Shown here piece after piece: positions 27,401-38,773 of a DNA stretch of 64,000 bases. Numbering within the stretch: the stretch's first letter is position 1; the number at the start of each line of letters is the position of its first letter. A program made the translations under genes and the position numbers. Source of the DNA: Rhodobacter sp. Har01 (GTDB lineage Bacteria; Pseudomonadota; Alphaproteobacteria; Rhodobacterales; Rhodobacteraceae). Location: contig NZ_JAJCTD010000002.1 in assembly GCF_020564565.1 (NCBI RefSeq), positions 62,001-126,000 on the forward strand, given 5' to 3'. The notes below the pieces were generated by a model that saw nothing but the letters and a program-made list of their open reading frames with translations, did no database searches and had not been told where the DNA came from.

Positions 27401-29900
27401 TGATGCCGATCATCGCAGAGGCCGGGGTGACGGGTTTGGTGATCTGCCGTTCCACCGGCCGGCCCGAGCCTTCGGCGACGCGGACGGTGACCACGGCCTC
27501 AAGCGGTTGGCCGGGGTCGGCGGCCTGCGGCAGCATCAGGTCGACGTAGCCCTTGCCGTCTTCCAGGGTCTCGCCACCCGCCAGCGAATCCATCATCGCC
27601 GAGAAGGGTTCGTCGTGGCGGCCGAAGATGTAGCCGGGGAAGGATTCAAGGCCCTTGGCGGCCTTGAGAAGCACTTCGCCTTCGATGGCAAGGCCCGCGC
27701 CGGGGGCGCCGAAGAGGTATTTCGCGTCGACCAGCAGTTCGGCCGCGGTCTCGCCCAGGGTCAGGGGGGCATCACCCAGCGACAGGGTGAAGTCGATGCG
27801 TTCGGGCAGGAAGTCTTCCACCAGGAAGGTTTTCGTCGCCAGGGGGGCGGCCTCAAGATCGGCCAGGACTTCAAGCCGCCAGACGCCGCGCGGGGCGGTG
27901 CCGGTGATCGGCATCTGGAAGACGTGGCCGCCGGCGCCGGCGTCCTGCACCAACTGGCGGGAATATTCCACGCCATCAGGGCGCATCAGCACGGCGGTCA
28001 GCGGCAGGCCTTCGACCGAGGCGACCTGCGGGTCGCGGGCCAGGGCGGTGGCGTAGACGGTCTCGCCCGCGCGATAGGCGCCGCGGTCGGTGGTCAGGAA
28101 GACATCGACCGGGGGGGCGGGCTCGCGGCCTTCCACGCCACGGTCGGAGAGGTCGAACTCGGGGTCGGTCAGCGACAGGAAGGCGATGTCGGCGTCACCG
28201 TCCTTGACCACGATCAGAGCGGGGGCCGCGCCGCCGGTGCCACGGGTCAGGCCGGCGTCAAAGCGGGCATAGCCCTGGTCATCGGTCTGGGCGGTGCCGA
28301 GCGGGCTGTTGGCGCGATTCAGAAGTTCCACTGTCAGGCCGGGCTTGGCGGCGGCGGTGCCCAGGCTGCGGACGAACACATGCAGACCGTCGACGCCGGA
28401 CATCGAGGTGATGCCAAGGTCGGAGACGACGAACCATTGCCAGCCGGCGGGCACCTCATAGGGATCGACCCCCGGAACGGCGGCTTTCAGCGCGTAGATG
28501 CCGGCGGGGCGGTCTTTCAGCGCCTCGGCCAGCGGCAGGCGGGTGACGACGTCCTTGTTCACCTCTTGCGCGACGGTGGCGGTGCCGGTCCAGATTTCCT
28601 GGCCCACGGTGTCGGCGAAATAGGCTTCGGTGTATTCCTGCATCGGCCAGCCGAAGTAGTTGTCCTGGATGGCCCGCAGCATGTTGCGGTCGGTGACTTC
28701 GAACAGCGTCAGGTCAAGCTTGGTGGTGTTGACCGTCTGCACCGGCAGGGCGGCATCGGCGGTGCGGGGCAGCATGTAGCCGCGGCCGGGGAAGCTGACG
28801 CCGGGATTGCGGTCGCGAACGTACATCGTCAGGTCGACGTCCTTGGCCAGGCTTTGGCCGTCCAGCGCCGGCAGGCCTTCGCGGAAGGTCACGGTGTAGC
28901 GGCTGCCGTGGCTGATGCCAGTCACGCAAAGCTGCCGGTAGCCGCCATTCTCCACCGTCAGCCCGGGTTCGGGCAGCTTGACGTAGGTGGAATAATCCAC
29001 GCCCGAGGGCACCAGATCCTCGGAGAAGGTGGCGCAGATGCGCGGGCGGGCGAGGTCGGCCTCGACCGTGTTCTCGACGATGCGGAAGCCGTATTTGCCG
29101 ATGGCGTCATCCAGCAGCGCGGCAGTGTCGTCGCGCGGTTGCAGCGATTGCGCCAGCCGCAGCGCCTGCACGGTGTCGCGGCCACGGCCGCTGGCTTCCA
29201 GAACGGTGCCCATCTGCACCAGGATGCTGTGGCGCAGGGCCGGGTTCTTGGCCCGCAAATAGGCGTTGATCGCACCGCCGAAGGCGCGGTTCTGATACCA
29301 GCTGCGGTCGATGTTGCTGCCCTTGGAGGCCTCGAAGGCGCGGCGGGAGTATTCCAGCCAGAGATCGGCCGCGTCGGTGATGTTCAGCGCCGCGCCGGTG
29401 AAGGCGGTGGCCATGACCCAGTCACCCTTGGCCTCGGCGTCCGAGGCTGCCTGCAGGTGTTCCTCGGCGGACCATGGCCCGGTGGTGTGGGTGCGGCCCA
29501 GGCCGGCCGCGATGTCGGTGGCGGACCGCACGTCCCAATCGGGCAGCCAGGGCATCAGCTCGGCGCGGCGGTCCTTGGCCATGGCGGGCAGCCCGGCGTC
29601 GGCGGCAACGATGCGGGCCGAGAACGCGCCCTGGAAGAAGGCGGCCTCGCCCGGATCGGCCTTGAGAAAGCAGCTGCCGTTCTTGCCGTTGAAGGTATAG
29701 GCCTCGCAGCGGGTGTTGGTCAGGCAGGCGCGCTCGCACGCCTCATGTGTGGTGTCGAAGATCGACGAGATGTCGCCGCCGGGAAGGTCGGCATCCTGCG
29801 TCACGATCGCCCGCCGCTCTGGAATCAGCTCCTGCGCCGAAGCCAGCGTCGGAACAGCCAGAAACAGCGCCGCGATTGCGGCCCTGGCGAATGTGCGCAT
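24447..29900 (-). CDS. Bacterial alpha-2-macroglobulin with N-terminal PAN-like domain
   Basis: 1817 residues. A signal peptide ends in ASA-QE at about residue 23. A cysteine-bearing PAN/apple-like module follows (EACERAC...YTFNGKNGSCFLK, about 50-85), then the MG domains. The thioester motif YGCTEQ has Cys1371 and Gln1374. The family traps proteases that reach the periplasm and works with PBP1C. The E. coli homologue is a lipoprotein of 1653 residues; this one has no lipobox and is longer, so it is probably soluble in the periplasm or held by other means. Co-transcribed with pbpC. Confidence 0.92.
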   Translation of the reverse strand: MRTFARAAIAALFLAVPTLASAQELIPERRAIVTQDADLPGGDISSIFDTTHEACERACLTNTRCEAYTFNGKNGSCFLKADPGEAAFFQGAFSARIVAADAGLPAMAKDRRAELMPWLPDWDVRSATDIAAGLGRTHTTGPWSAEEHLQAASDAEAKGDWVMATAFTGAALNITDAADLWLEYSRRAFEASKGSNIDRSWYQNRAFGGAINAYLRAKNPALRHSILVQMGTVLEASGRGRDTVQALRLAQSLQPRDDTAALLDDAIGKYGFRIVENTVEADLARPRICATFSEDLVPSGVDYSTYVKLPEPGLTVENGGYRQLCVTGISHGSRYTVTFREGLPALDGQSLAKDVDLTMYVRDRNPGVSFPGRGYMLPRTADAALPVQTVNTTKLDLTLFEVTDRNMLRAIQDNYFGWPMQEYTEAYFADTVGQEIWTGTATVAQEVNKDVVTRLPLAEALKDRPAGIYALKAAVPGVDPYEVPAGWQWFVVSDLGITSMSGVDGLHVFVRSLGTAAAKPGLTVELLNRANSPLGTAQTDDQGYARFDAGLTRGTGGAAPALIVVKDGDADIAFLSLTDPEFDLSDRGVEGREPAPPVDVFLTTDRGAYRAGETVYATALARDPQVASVEGLPLTAVLMRPDGVEYSRQLVQDAGAGGHVFQMPITGTAPRGVWRLEVLADLEAAPLATKTFLVEDFLPERIDFTLSLGDAPLTLGETAAELLVDAKYLFGAPGAGLAIEGEVLLKAAKGLESFPGYIFGRHDEPFSAMMDSLAGGETLEDGKGYVDLMLPQAADPGQPLEAVVTVRVAEGSGRPVERQITKPVTPASAMIGIKPLFDQVAAEGANAGFELIGVGPDLQPAPMTVKWTVTRIETDYQWYQSYGNWNWEPVIYRTPVAEGEATLGTAPVQVAAPVTWGEYEIRVERTDGTLAETSTTFWAGWYAPADVSATPDTLDLSLDKPAYKPGDTATLRLVPRAAGTALVTVVSNRLVAMQAVEVKEGENLIQLPVTADWGAGVYVTASVLRPMDVASGRNPARALGLSYAAIDPGDRALKTTVETAAEAAPRGPLDVAVKVEGVAPGDTAYVTLAAVDVGILNLTGFQAPDPQDHYFGQRKLGVGIRDVYGRLIDGLNGAPGEVRSGGDAGAQARLQAPPPTEELVAYFTGPVQVGTDGYARASFDLPSFNGTVRIMAVAWSKTGVGQASADVLVRDPVVVTASIPRFMAPGDESRMLLEIVHATGPAGKMALAVAGTGVTLGTAPAEITLAANGKQVVEVPLTALSPGVHTIDITLTTPDGKALKKTLTLPVQANDPEIAKISRLDLKKGQSFTFDQAVFTGMVAGSGKSVMAIGPIARLNAPGLLSALDRYPYGCTEQMTSKALPLLYFDEIARVMDLKGADNIQLRIDQAVAEILSNQASEGSFGLWGPGSGDLWLDAYVTDFLSRARAQGFAVPDLAFKTALMNLRNQVNYAPDFDAGTNGGGTALAYALMVLAREGGAAIGDLRYYVDVKGDDFASALAQAQLGAALASYGDQARADAMFRKAAARVPALFDGDGTQVWRADYGTGYRDAAALLTLAIESGSEAMDREALIARLAQAQGPLSTQEATWALMATNALIDRPGADGVKIDGQPAVGPLVKVLQDGDAPVTVTNDGADTYLTVTTYGVPSEPEPAGGKGYAIDRAYYTMDGTPVALDSVTAGDRLVVVVTVKPFEYSEGRLMVADPLPAGFEIDNPNLMASGSTSALGWLDTLDQVAHAEFRQDRFLAQVDWTSDQPFKLSYIVRAISPGTFHHPAASVEDMYRPDFRARSDVGTVSIAAK

Positions 29901-30062
29901 GCCAATACCCTCCTGTCAGATGAGCCAGAGACTGCCATGCAGGCCGAAACCCGGCAAGCAGCGACTCCGTCATTTTGTCGTTAAGTCTTGGTTCACCTTG
30001 GTCGGCGAAGGTAGTCGCGAAATCCGGACGTGGCAGGTGCCGCGGCCCGGGCGGCAGGCAGG

Positions 30063-32651
30063 ATGTCGGCTGAGGCGCGGATGGATCTGGGCGAAAGACT
30101 GGCGAAGGAACGGCGGGCCCGCCTGGCCGCCGAACGCCTGCTTGAACAGCGCACGCGCGATCTGTTTGCCGCCAACGAAAAGCTGGGGCTGCACGCACGC
30201 GCGCTGTCGGACCAGATCGTCGAGCAGCGCGTGGTGGTGCAAACCGCGGTCACCGAGGCGGAAACCCTGAAAGGCCAGAACAGCCGCTTCCTGCACGATC
30301 TGGAACGCGCCCACACCGCCGCGGTGATGGCTGAACGGCGGCTGTGGGAATCGGTCAACACCATCCGCGACGGCTTTTCGGTCTTCGACGCCAACCTGCG
30401 GCTGGTCACCGCCAACCGTGCCTATGCGGCAGCCTTCGACGGATTTCCGGTCGACCCGGGCATCAGCTACGGTGAACTTCTTCAGGTCCTGGCCGACCGC
30501 AACCTGGTGGAACTTGGCGACACCTCCGTGGACGACTGGATCGACCGGATGCTGTCGCGGCTGGATCAGGACCCAATCCCGACCGAAACGCTACACTTTA
30601 CCAATGGCCTTTGGGTCAGACTGGTGGATCGCCGTGCCCGCGACGGCGACCTGGTCAGCCTGGCCATGGATATCACCGAACAGATGCGCATCTGGGCCGC
30701 CGTTGAGGCGTTGCCGGATGGTTTTGTCCTATTTGACCGGGAGGAACGTCTCTTGACCTGCAATCAGCGTTACCGTGACATGTTCCCCGATAGCGCACCC
30801 CTGATGGTGCGGGGAACCTCGTTCGAAGACCTCTTGCGCCACGGGCTGCAGGCCGGCCACGTTCCGGCCGCAGTGGGCCGCGAAGAGGACTGGCTGGCCG
30901 ACCGCCTGCGCCAGATGCGCGAGGCGAGGGAGACCAGCGAAAACCATCTGGCTGACGGCCGCTGGATCCTGGAATCCGACCACGTCACCCCTGACGGCGG
31001 CCGGGTGGGCCTGCGCACCGACATCACCCAGCTGCGCGAGCAGCAGACCGCGCTGGAAGCCGCCCGCAAGGCCGCCGAGGCCGCAAACCGCGCCAAGTCG
31101 GCCTTCCTGGCCAACATGTCGCACGAAATCCGCACCCCGATGAACGGGGTCGTCGGCATGGCCGAACTCCTGTGCGACACCTCGCTTTCCGATGAACAGC
31201 GGCTGTTTGCCGAGACCATCCGCTCTTCGGGTGAGGCGCTTCTGGTTATCATCAACGACATCCTCGACTATTCCAAACTGGAAGCCGAGCGGATGACGCT
31301 GCACCCCGAACCCTTCGACCTTGAGCGCACCATCCACGAGGTGACGATGCTGCTGCAGCCCCGCGCCCGGGCCAAGGGGCTGGACCTGATGATCGATTAC
31401 GACATGTTCCTGCCGACCGGCTTTGTCGGCGACCCCGGCCGGCTGCGGCAGGTGCTGACCAACCTTCTGGGCAATGCGGTCAAGTTCACCGACAAGGGCC
31501 ATGTGCTGATCCGCGTGGTGGGGATCGAGGCCGAGGCGGGCCGGCACCAGTTGCATGTCACCGTGGAAGACACCGGCATCGGCATCTCGCCCGAGCATCT
31601 GGACCACATCTTTGGTGAGTTCAACCAGGTCGAGGACGAGCAGAACCGCAAGTACGAAGGCACCGGCCTGGGCCTGGCCATCACCCGCCGCCTGATCGAG
31701 CGCATGGGTGGCGCGGTCTGGGTCGACAGCGACCCCGGCAAGGGCAGCGTCTTCGGCTTTCGCGTCACCCTGCCGGTGGCCGAGATCACCGATTCGGCAC
31801 GCCCGCCGGTGAAGATCCGCCGGGTGCTGGTGGTGGACGACCGTTTCATCAACCGCACCATCCTGGAACGCCAGCTGGTGCCCTGCGGGATCGACGTCAC
31901 GCTTTGCCGGTCCGGCGCCGAGGCGCTGACCGCGCTGGCCGCCGATCCGGGCTACGATGTGGTGCTGACCGACCACGACATGCCGGAAATGGACGGCGTC
32001 ACCCTGGCCGGGCGCATCCGCGCCCTGGGGCTGACGATGCCGATCCTGTTGCTGTCCTCCAGCCCGGCCAGCGCGCGCGAACGCGAAGGCGCGGCCGCGC
32101 TGGACGCCATCCTGCAAAAGCCGGTGTTGCGGGCCGAGCTGTATCGCTGCCTGCGCGACCTGACCGGACAGGACGAGCCCGAGATGGAAGCACCCGTCAC
32201 CGCACCGCCCCTGGCGGTCGAGCCGGAACCGGAAAGCGGCCGCCTGATGCGGGTGCTGGCGGCAGAAGACAACAAGACCAACCAGTTGGTGTTCCAGAAA
32301 ATGGTGAAGGGGCAGGAGATCGAGTTGATCTTCGCCAACAACGGCCGTGAGGCGGTAGAGTTGTGGCAGAGCTTCCGACCCGACCTGATCTTCATGGACA
32401 TCTCGATGCCAGAGATGGACGGCAAGCAAGCGGCAACCGCGATTCGTCTGGCCGAAGCGGGCGGGGCGCATGTGCCCATCGTGGCGCTGACCGCGCATGC
32501 CATGGAGGGCGACGCCGAAGCCATTCTGGCCGCGGGGATCGACCACTACCTGACCAAGCCCTTGCGCAAAGCCGCGATCATGGAAGCTCTGGCCGCACAT
32601 TGCCCGCAGGGTGCCCGTCCGCTTGCGCCCCTGGCCGAGGATGCCGCCTGA
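30063..32651 (+). CDS. Hybrid histidine kinase with two receiver domains
   Basis: 862 residues from the ATG at 30063, with GGCAGG before it; a GTG at 30030 would add 11 residues. Order: coiled coil (about 10-100), two PAS-like sensor domains (about 100-330), HisKA with His354 in MSHEIRTPMNG, HATPase with GTGLGLAITRR, receiver 1 with Asp637, receiver 2 with Asp779. No membrane segment is visible, so it senses an internal signal. Both receivers keep the phospho-acceptor and DMPEMDG/SMPEMDG motifs. No phosphotransfer domain or output regulator is adjacent. Confidence 0.92.
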   Translation: MSAEARMDLGERLAKERRARLAAERLLEQRTRDLFAANEKLGLHARALSDQIVEQRVVVQTAVTEAETLKGQNSRFLHDLERAHTAAVMAERRLWESVNTIRDGFSVFDANLRLVTANRAYAAAFDGFPVDPGISYGELLQVLADRNLVELGDTSVDDWIDRMLSRLDQDPIPTETLHFTNGLWVRLVDRRARDGDLVSLAMDITEQMRIWAAVEALPDGFVLFDREERLLTCNQRYRDMFPDSAPLMVRGTSFEDLLRHGLQAGHVPAAVGREEDWLADRLRQMREARETSENHLADGRWILESDHVTPDGGRVGLRTDITQLREQQTALEAARKAAEAANRAKSAFLANMSHEIRTPMNGVVGMAELLCDTSLSDEQRLFAETIRSSGEALLVIINDILDYSKLEAERMTLHPEPFDLERTIHEVTMLLQPRARAKGLDLMIDYDMFLPTGFVGDPGRLRQVLTNLLGNAVKFTDKGHVLIRVVGIEAEAGRHQLHVTVEDTGIGISPEHLDHIFGEFNQVEDEQNRKYEGTGLGLAITRRLIERMGGAVWVDSDPGKGSVFGFRVTLPVAEITDSARPPVKIRRVLVVDDRFINRTILERQLVPCGIDVTLCRSGAEALTALAADPGYDVVLTDHDMPEMDGVTLAGRIRALGLTMPILLLSSSPASAREREGAAALDAILQKPVLRAELYRCLRDLTGQDEPEMEAPVTAPPLAVEPEPESGRLMRVLAAEDNKTNQLVFQKMVKGQEIELIFANNGREAVELWQSFRPDLIFMDISMPEMDGKQAATAIRLAEAGGAHVPIVALTAHAMEGDAEAILAAGIDHYLTKPLRKAAIMEALAAHCPQGARPLAPLAEDAA

Positions 32652-32657
32652 ACGGGG

Positions 32658-33464
32658 TCAGGCGGCGGCGTCCGCTCTGTCCTGGTCGCGGGCGGCGCGC
32701 AGGAAGACCGGCCGGTCGGGCACAGACAGGCCCGGCTGGAAAGCATAACCGAAGGTCGAGAAGCCGCGCAGGTCGGCCGGGTCGGTCAGGTGGGTTTCGC
32801 ACAGGAACCGCGCCATGGCGCCGCGGGCACGCTTGGCGTGCAGCGCCTGGATGCGCGGGCCGTCGGGGTGGTCTTCCAGGAACACCGGCGAGATCACCCT
32901 CAGCTTCAGAGCCTTGCGGTTTGCGGCGGTGAAGTATTCGACCGAGGCACAATTGACGAGGGTCTTGGTGCCCACTGCCTGCCCTTGCGCGTTCAGGGCG
33001 CGGGCGATGCGGTCGCCCCAGAAGGCGTAAAGGTCGGGGCCGCGCGGGTTGGCCAGCCGACTGCCCATCTCAAGCCGATGCGGCTGGATCGCGTCCCAGG
33101 GGCGCAGAAGGCCGTAAAGCCCGGACAGGATGCGCAGGTGGCGGTCGACCCAGCGCAGGGCGTCGGGGTCGAGCGTGCGGACCGAAAACCCTATGTAGGT
33201 GTCGCCGGCGAAGCAGTGAATCGCGGGTAGCGCCTGATCCGGGCCGGGGGCGCGGTGGAAACCCGCAAAGCGCGCGGCGTTCAGGCGGGCCAGCGGGTCG
33301 GAAAGGTGCATCAGGGCGCGCAGGTCTTCGACGGCAAGCTGTCGCGCCGCCTGCACCAGTTGCCAGGTCTGGGGCAGGAAATCCGGCCGGGTCATCTGCC
33401 GCCCTTCGGGCAGCGGCCCGGGTGTCACGTCCAGCCGCTTGGCGGGAGAGACGACGCAGAGCAT
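32658..33464 (-). CDS. yaaA: Peroxide stress protein YaaA (DUF328)
   Basis: 268 residues. SPAKRLD at the N-terminus, FAGDTYIG, LSGLYGLLRPWDAIQPHRLEMG and the LVNCASVEYF segment are hallmarks of the YaaA/UPF0246 family. In E. coli, YaaA lowers free iron during hydrogen peroxide stress, and the fold binds DNA. It lies 3 bp downstream of recQ in the same direction, so it likely shares the YggT-recQ transcript. Confidence 0.92.
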   Translation of the reverse strand: MLCVVSPAKRLDVTPGPLPEGRQMTRPDFLPQTWQLVQAARQLAVEDLRALMHLSDPLARLNAARFAGFHRAPGPDQALPAIHCFAGDTYIGFSVRTLDPDALRWVDRHLRILSGLYGLLRPWDAIQPHRLEMGSRLANPRGPDLYAFWGDRIARALNAQGQAVGTKTLVNCASVEYFTAANRKALKLRVISPVFLEDHPDGPRIQALHAKRARGAMARFLCETHLTDPADLRGFSTFGYAFQPGLSVPDRPVFLRAARDQDRADAAA

Positions 33465-33467
33465 CGC

Positions 33468-35503
<2,036 letters not shown>

Positions 35504-35504
<1 letters not shown>

Positions 35505-35791
35505 CAGTAGAAGGCGGCGACGTTGTTCCGAAGCACGATGCGCAGCGCGATGATGCCGATCAGCACCACCAGCGGCGCAAGGTCGATGCCCGAGATGGCC
35601 GGCAGAAAGCGGCGGACCCTGGAATAAAGCGGTTCAAGAATCCGGTTCAGCCCGTCCCAGATCTGGGCCACCAGCGGCTGGCGCAGGTTCAGCACCTGGA
35701 AGTTGATCAGCCAGCTCATGATCACATGCGCGAGGATCAGGAAATAGGCGATGTCCAGCAGCAGCATCAGGATCTGGAAGAGCGACGTCAT
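35504..35791 (-). CDS. YggT-family membrane protein
   Basis: 95 residues with two or three membrane segments: an N-terminal helix from FQILMLLLDIAYFLIL and a C-terminal one from LAPLVVLIGIIALRIV. The central RILEPLYSRVRRFLP motif is that of YggT/CCB3 proteins, which are involved in cofactor assembly, osmotic tolerance or division in different groups; the role here is unknown. It heads the YggT-recQ-yaaA run and is divergent from the thioesterase gene. Confidence 0.88.
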
Positions 35792-35920
35792 GGCAGCCTC
35801 GTGCACAACAGATGGTGGTTTCCTAGCCTGCAGCCCCCACAAGGGCAATGGCCTACGCAGGGTCACGCTTGCCTTCGCCCCCTGCCCGCGGCAATCGGAC
35901 GCCAGCTTTCGGAGGCGCCG

Positions 35921-36454
35921 ATGTATCCTTACCTGCGGATGTTCAAAGAAATCCTGAAATTCCGGCAGGCCCCGCCGCTGGGCGCGTTCGACACGCATGT
36001 CAGCCACCACTTGTGCTGGCCCTGGGACATCGACCCCTGGATGGAGCTGAACAACGGCCGCACGCTGACGCTGTATGATCTGGGGCGGTTGCCGATGATC
36101 GCCCGGGTGGGGCTGGACCGGGTGGCGCGGGACAGAGGCTGGGGGCTGGCGGTGGCCGGAGCCTCGGTGCGCTATCGCGGGCGGATCAAGACCTTTGACC
36201 GGATCGAGATGCGGACGCGGATGGTCGGCTGGGACGGGCGCTTTGTCTATGTGGACCAGACGATGTGGGTGCGGGGCGAATGTGCCTCGCAGGCGCTGAT
36301 CCGGACGGCGATCACCCAAGGCAAACGTGGGATCGTGCCGCCGGCCGAGATGGCGGTGGCGCTGGGGCTGGCGGCCGACAGCCCGCCCCTGCCGGGCTGG
36401 GTGGCGGCCTGGGCCGATGCCGATGCGCTGCGCCCCTGGCCCCCCGTGGGGTGA
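35921..36454 (+). CDS. Thioesterase-like (4HBT_2) protein
   Basis: 177 residues from the ATG opening MYPYLRMFKEIL, with a GGAGG ribosome site. WPWDIDPWMELNNGRTLTLYDLGR resembles the hot-dog core of acyl-CoA thioesterases of the 4HBT_2 group, in which an aspartate and asparagine near DxxxxxxNG are active. Substrate is unknown. It is upstream of the MFS gene by 55 bp and could be co-transcribed with it. Confidence 0.8.
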   Translation: MYPYLRMFKEILKFRQAPPLGAFDTHVSHHLCWPWDIDPWMELNNGRTLTLYDLGRLPMIARVGLDRVARDRGWGLAVAGASVRYRGRIKTFDRIEMRTRMVGWDGRFVYVDQTMWVRGECASQALIRTAITQGKRGIVPPAEMAVALGLAADSPPLPGWVAAWADADALRPWPPVG

Positions 36455-36509
36455 CGCTTGCGCCACCGGCGGTTTGCGGCTTCACTGGCCGGCAAACAGG
36501 GGGCAGGGC

Positions 36510-37880
36510 ATGATCAGCGCGCGGAAACGCATCTGGGGCTGGTATTTCTTCGACTGGGCCAGCCAGCCCTACAACACCTTGCTTCTCACCTTTGTCTTCG
36601 GCCCCTACTTCGCCGAGGTCGCCCGCGGCTACTACCTGGGCCAGGGCCTGGACGCCGAAGCGGCAGCGGCAGCGGCGCAAAGCTACTGGGGCTGGGGGCT
36701 GGCCATCGCCTCGATCCTCGTTGCAGTGCTGGCACCGATTCTGGGCGCCATCGCCGACAGCACCGGGCGGCGGCTGATCTGGGTCTGGATCTTCTCGGTG
36801 TTCTACATCGCCGGGGCCTGGGGCCTGTGGTGGGTCGCCCCGGGCGGCGAAGCCGACATGCTGTTCTGGGCCGTCTGCAGCTTTGGCCTGGGCTTCATCG
36901 GGATGGAATTCGCCACCATCTTCACCAACGCGCTGATGCCCACCCTTTCGGACCATGACGACCTGGGCGCCATCTCCGGCTCGGGCTTTGCCTTCGGCTA
37001 TCTGGGCGGGCTGCTGGCGCTGATCGTGATGCTGCTGTTCTTTGCCGAAGGCTCGGACAGCGGCCGCACCTTCCTGGGGATTCAACCGCTTCTGGGCCTG
37101 GACCCGGAAGCGCGCGAGGGCACCCGCTTTGTCGGGCCGTTCACCGCGCTGTGGTATGCGGTGTTCATGCTGCCGTTCTTTCTGTGGGTGAAGGAACCGC
37201 GCACGGCGGGTCAGGGGCTGCACATCCGCCGGGCCATGGGGATGCTTTATGACCTTCTGGCCTCGCTGCGCTATCGCCGCAGCCTGACCGCCTACCTTGC
37301 CTCTTCGCTGTTCTATCGCGATGCGTTGAATGCGCTTTACGGCTTTGGCGGGGTCTATGCCTCGGGCGTGCTGGGCTGGTCGATTACCCAGATCGGCATT
37401 TTCGGCATCGTCGGCGCGGTCTCGGCGATGATCGCCGCCTGGATCGGCGGGCGGGCGGACCGGGCCTTCGGGCCGAAGCCGGTGATCGCGCTGTCCATCG
37501 TGGTGCTGATCGGGGTCTGCGCGGTGATCGTCGGCATGGCGCGAGACAGCCTGTTCGGGCTGCCGATCGACCCTGCTTCGGGCACGGCGGACCAGATCTT
37601 CTTTGCCTGCGGGGCGCTGATCGGTGCTGCGGGCGGCACGGTTCAGGCGGCCAGCCGGACCATGATGGTGCGCCACACCACGCCGGACACCGCGACCGAG
37701 TCGTTCGGCCTGTTCGCGTTGTCGGGCAAGGTGGCCAGCTTCCTGTCACCGGCGCTGATTGCCCTGGTGACCCAGATCAGCGGCAGCCAGCGGATTGGCA
37801 TCTCGCCGCTGATCGGGCTGTTTCTTGTCGGGCTGATCCTGCTAGTCTGGGTCAACCCCAAAGGCGAGCAAACCCGATGA
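36510..37880 (+). CDS. UMF1-type MFS transporter
   Basis: 456 residues from the ATG opening MISARKRIWGWYFFDWASQPYN, the signature of UMF1/Atg22-like carriers. About 12 membrane segments are present, with a LGAIADSTGRRL loop. Bacterial members are poorly characterised exporters; the Atg22 relatives export amino acids from vacuoles. Its stop overlaps the mepA start by 4 bases. Confidence 0.85.
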   Translation: MISARKRIWGWYFFDWASQPYNTLLLTFVFGPYFAEVARGYYLGQGLDAEAAAAAAQSYWGWGLAIASILVAVLAPILGAIADSTGRRLIWVWIFSVFYIAGAWGLWWVAPGGEADMLFWAVCSFGLGFIGMEFATIFTNALMPTLSDHDDLGAISGSGFAFGYLGGLLALIVMLLFFAEGSDSGRTFLGIQPLLGLDPEAREGTRFVGPFTALWYAVFMLPFFLWVKEPRTAGQGLHIRRAMGMLYDLLASLRYRRSLTAYLASSLFYRDALNALYGFGGVYASGVLGWSITQIGIFGIVGAVSAMIAAWIGGRADRAFGPKPVIALSIVVLIGVCAVIVGMARDSLFGLPIDPASGTADQIFFACGALIGAAGGTVQAASRTMMVRHTTPDTATESFGLFALSGKVASFLSPALIALVTQISGSQRIGISPLIGLFLVGLILLVWVNPKGEQTR

Positions 37881-38773
37881 TCCCGCGCATTCTACTGTGC
37901 CTTGCCCTGTGTCTGCCCGCCCCGGCAATGGCTGAAAATCTGGCCAACAAGCTGTTCGGCGCCAAGCAGGCGCCCAGCCAGCAGGACCCGATGCCGATCG
38001 GCAGCTACGCCAGGGGCTGCGCGGCGGGCCTTGTGGAACTGCCCGAAACCGGCCCGACCTGGCAGGCGATGCGGCTGTCGCGCGGCCGCAACTACGGCCA
38101 TCCGGCGATGATCGGCTTTCTGATCGAGCTTTCGCAGGCCGCCGCCCAGATCGGCTGGGGCCGCGGCCTCTACATTGGCGACATCAGCCAGCCGCGTGGC
38201 GGCCCGATGACCAGCGGTCATGCCAGCCACCAGATCGGGCTGGACGCCGACATCTGGTGGCTGGCGCCGCAGCGGCTGGACCTTTCGGCCAAGGCGCGCG
38301 AGAACATCAGCTCGATCCCGATGCGGTCGGCCGACCAGCGATCAGTCACCGAGGCCTGGGGACCACGGGCGGCAAAGCTGTTGAAGATCGCGGCGTCGGA
38401 CCCGCGGGTGGACCGCGTCTTCGTGGCCGCGGCGATCAAGATCGAGTTGTGCAGGGGCGCGACAAAGGCCGACAAGAAATGGCTGCAGAAGATTCGTCCC
38501 ATCGCCGGCCATGACACGCATTTCCACGTGCGGCTGAAATGCCCCAAGGGTGCGCGGCTGTGCGAGACGCAAAAGCCGACGGTGGCCGACCTGTCGAACG
38601 GCGGCGATGGCTGCGACGACACGCTGACCTGGTGGGTGACCGATTACCTGAACCCGCCGAAGGGGGCCAAGAAGAAGCCGAAGGACGACGACGCGCCCAG
38701 GAAGAAGGGGCCGCGCGAGTTCACCCTGGCCGACCTGCCGAAGCAATGCAGAACCGTGCTCGCCTCGGACTGA
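37877..38773 (+). CDS. mepA: Penicillin-insensitive murein endopeptidase
   Basis: 298 residues with a signal peptide ending near AMA-EN (about 19). The LAS-type zinc site is seen in SGHASHQIGLDADIWW (His and Asp ligands) and HDTHFHVRLKCP (His ligand). It cleaves D-alanyl-meso-DAP crosslinks in the periplasm. The gene overlaps the MFS gene upstream by 4 bases and the esterase gene downstream by 28 bases, so all three lie on one transcript. Confidence 0.93.
   Translation: MIPRILLCLALCLPAPAMAENLANKLFGAKQAPSQQDPMPIGSYARGCAAGLVELPETGPTWQAMRLSRGRNYGHPAMIGFLIELSQAAAQIGWGRGLYIGDISQPRGGPMTSGHASHQIGLDADIWWLAPQRLDLSAKARENISSIPMRSADQRSVTEAWGPRAAKLLKIAASDPRVDRVFVAAAIKIELCRGATKADKKWLQKIRPIAGHDTHFHVRLKCPKGARLCETQKPTVADLSNGGDGCDDTLTWWVTDYLNPPKGAKKKPKDDDAPRKKGPREFTLADLPKQCRTVLASD

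Noticed and set aside
26448..29984. A 1178-codon open frame on the plus strand opposite the alpha-2-macroglobulin gene
   Set aside because: Antisense shadow; composition is His/Gly/Gln/Arg-rich with no domain, while the minus strand has full family motifs.
30030..30062. GTG start for the hybrid kinase
   Set aside because: The ATG at 30063 has a better-placed GGCAGG; the extension is an Ala/Arg-rich stretch. Not excluded.
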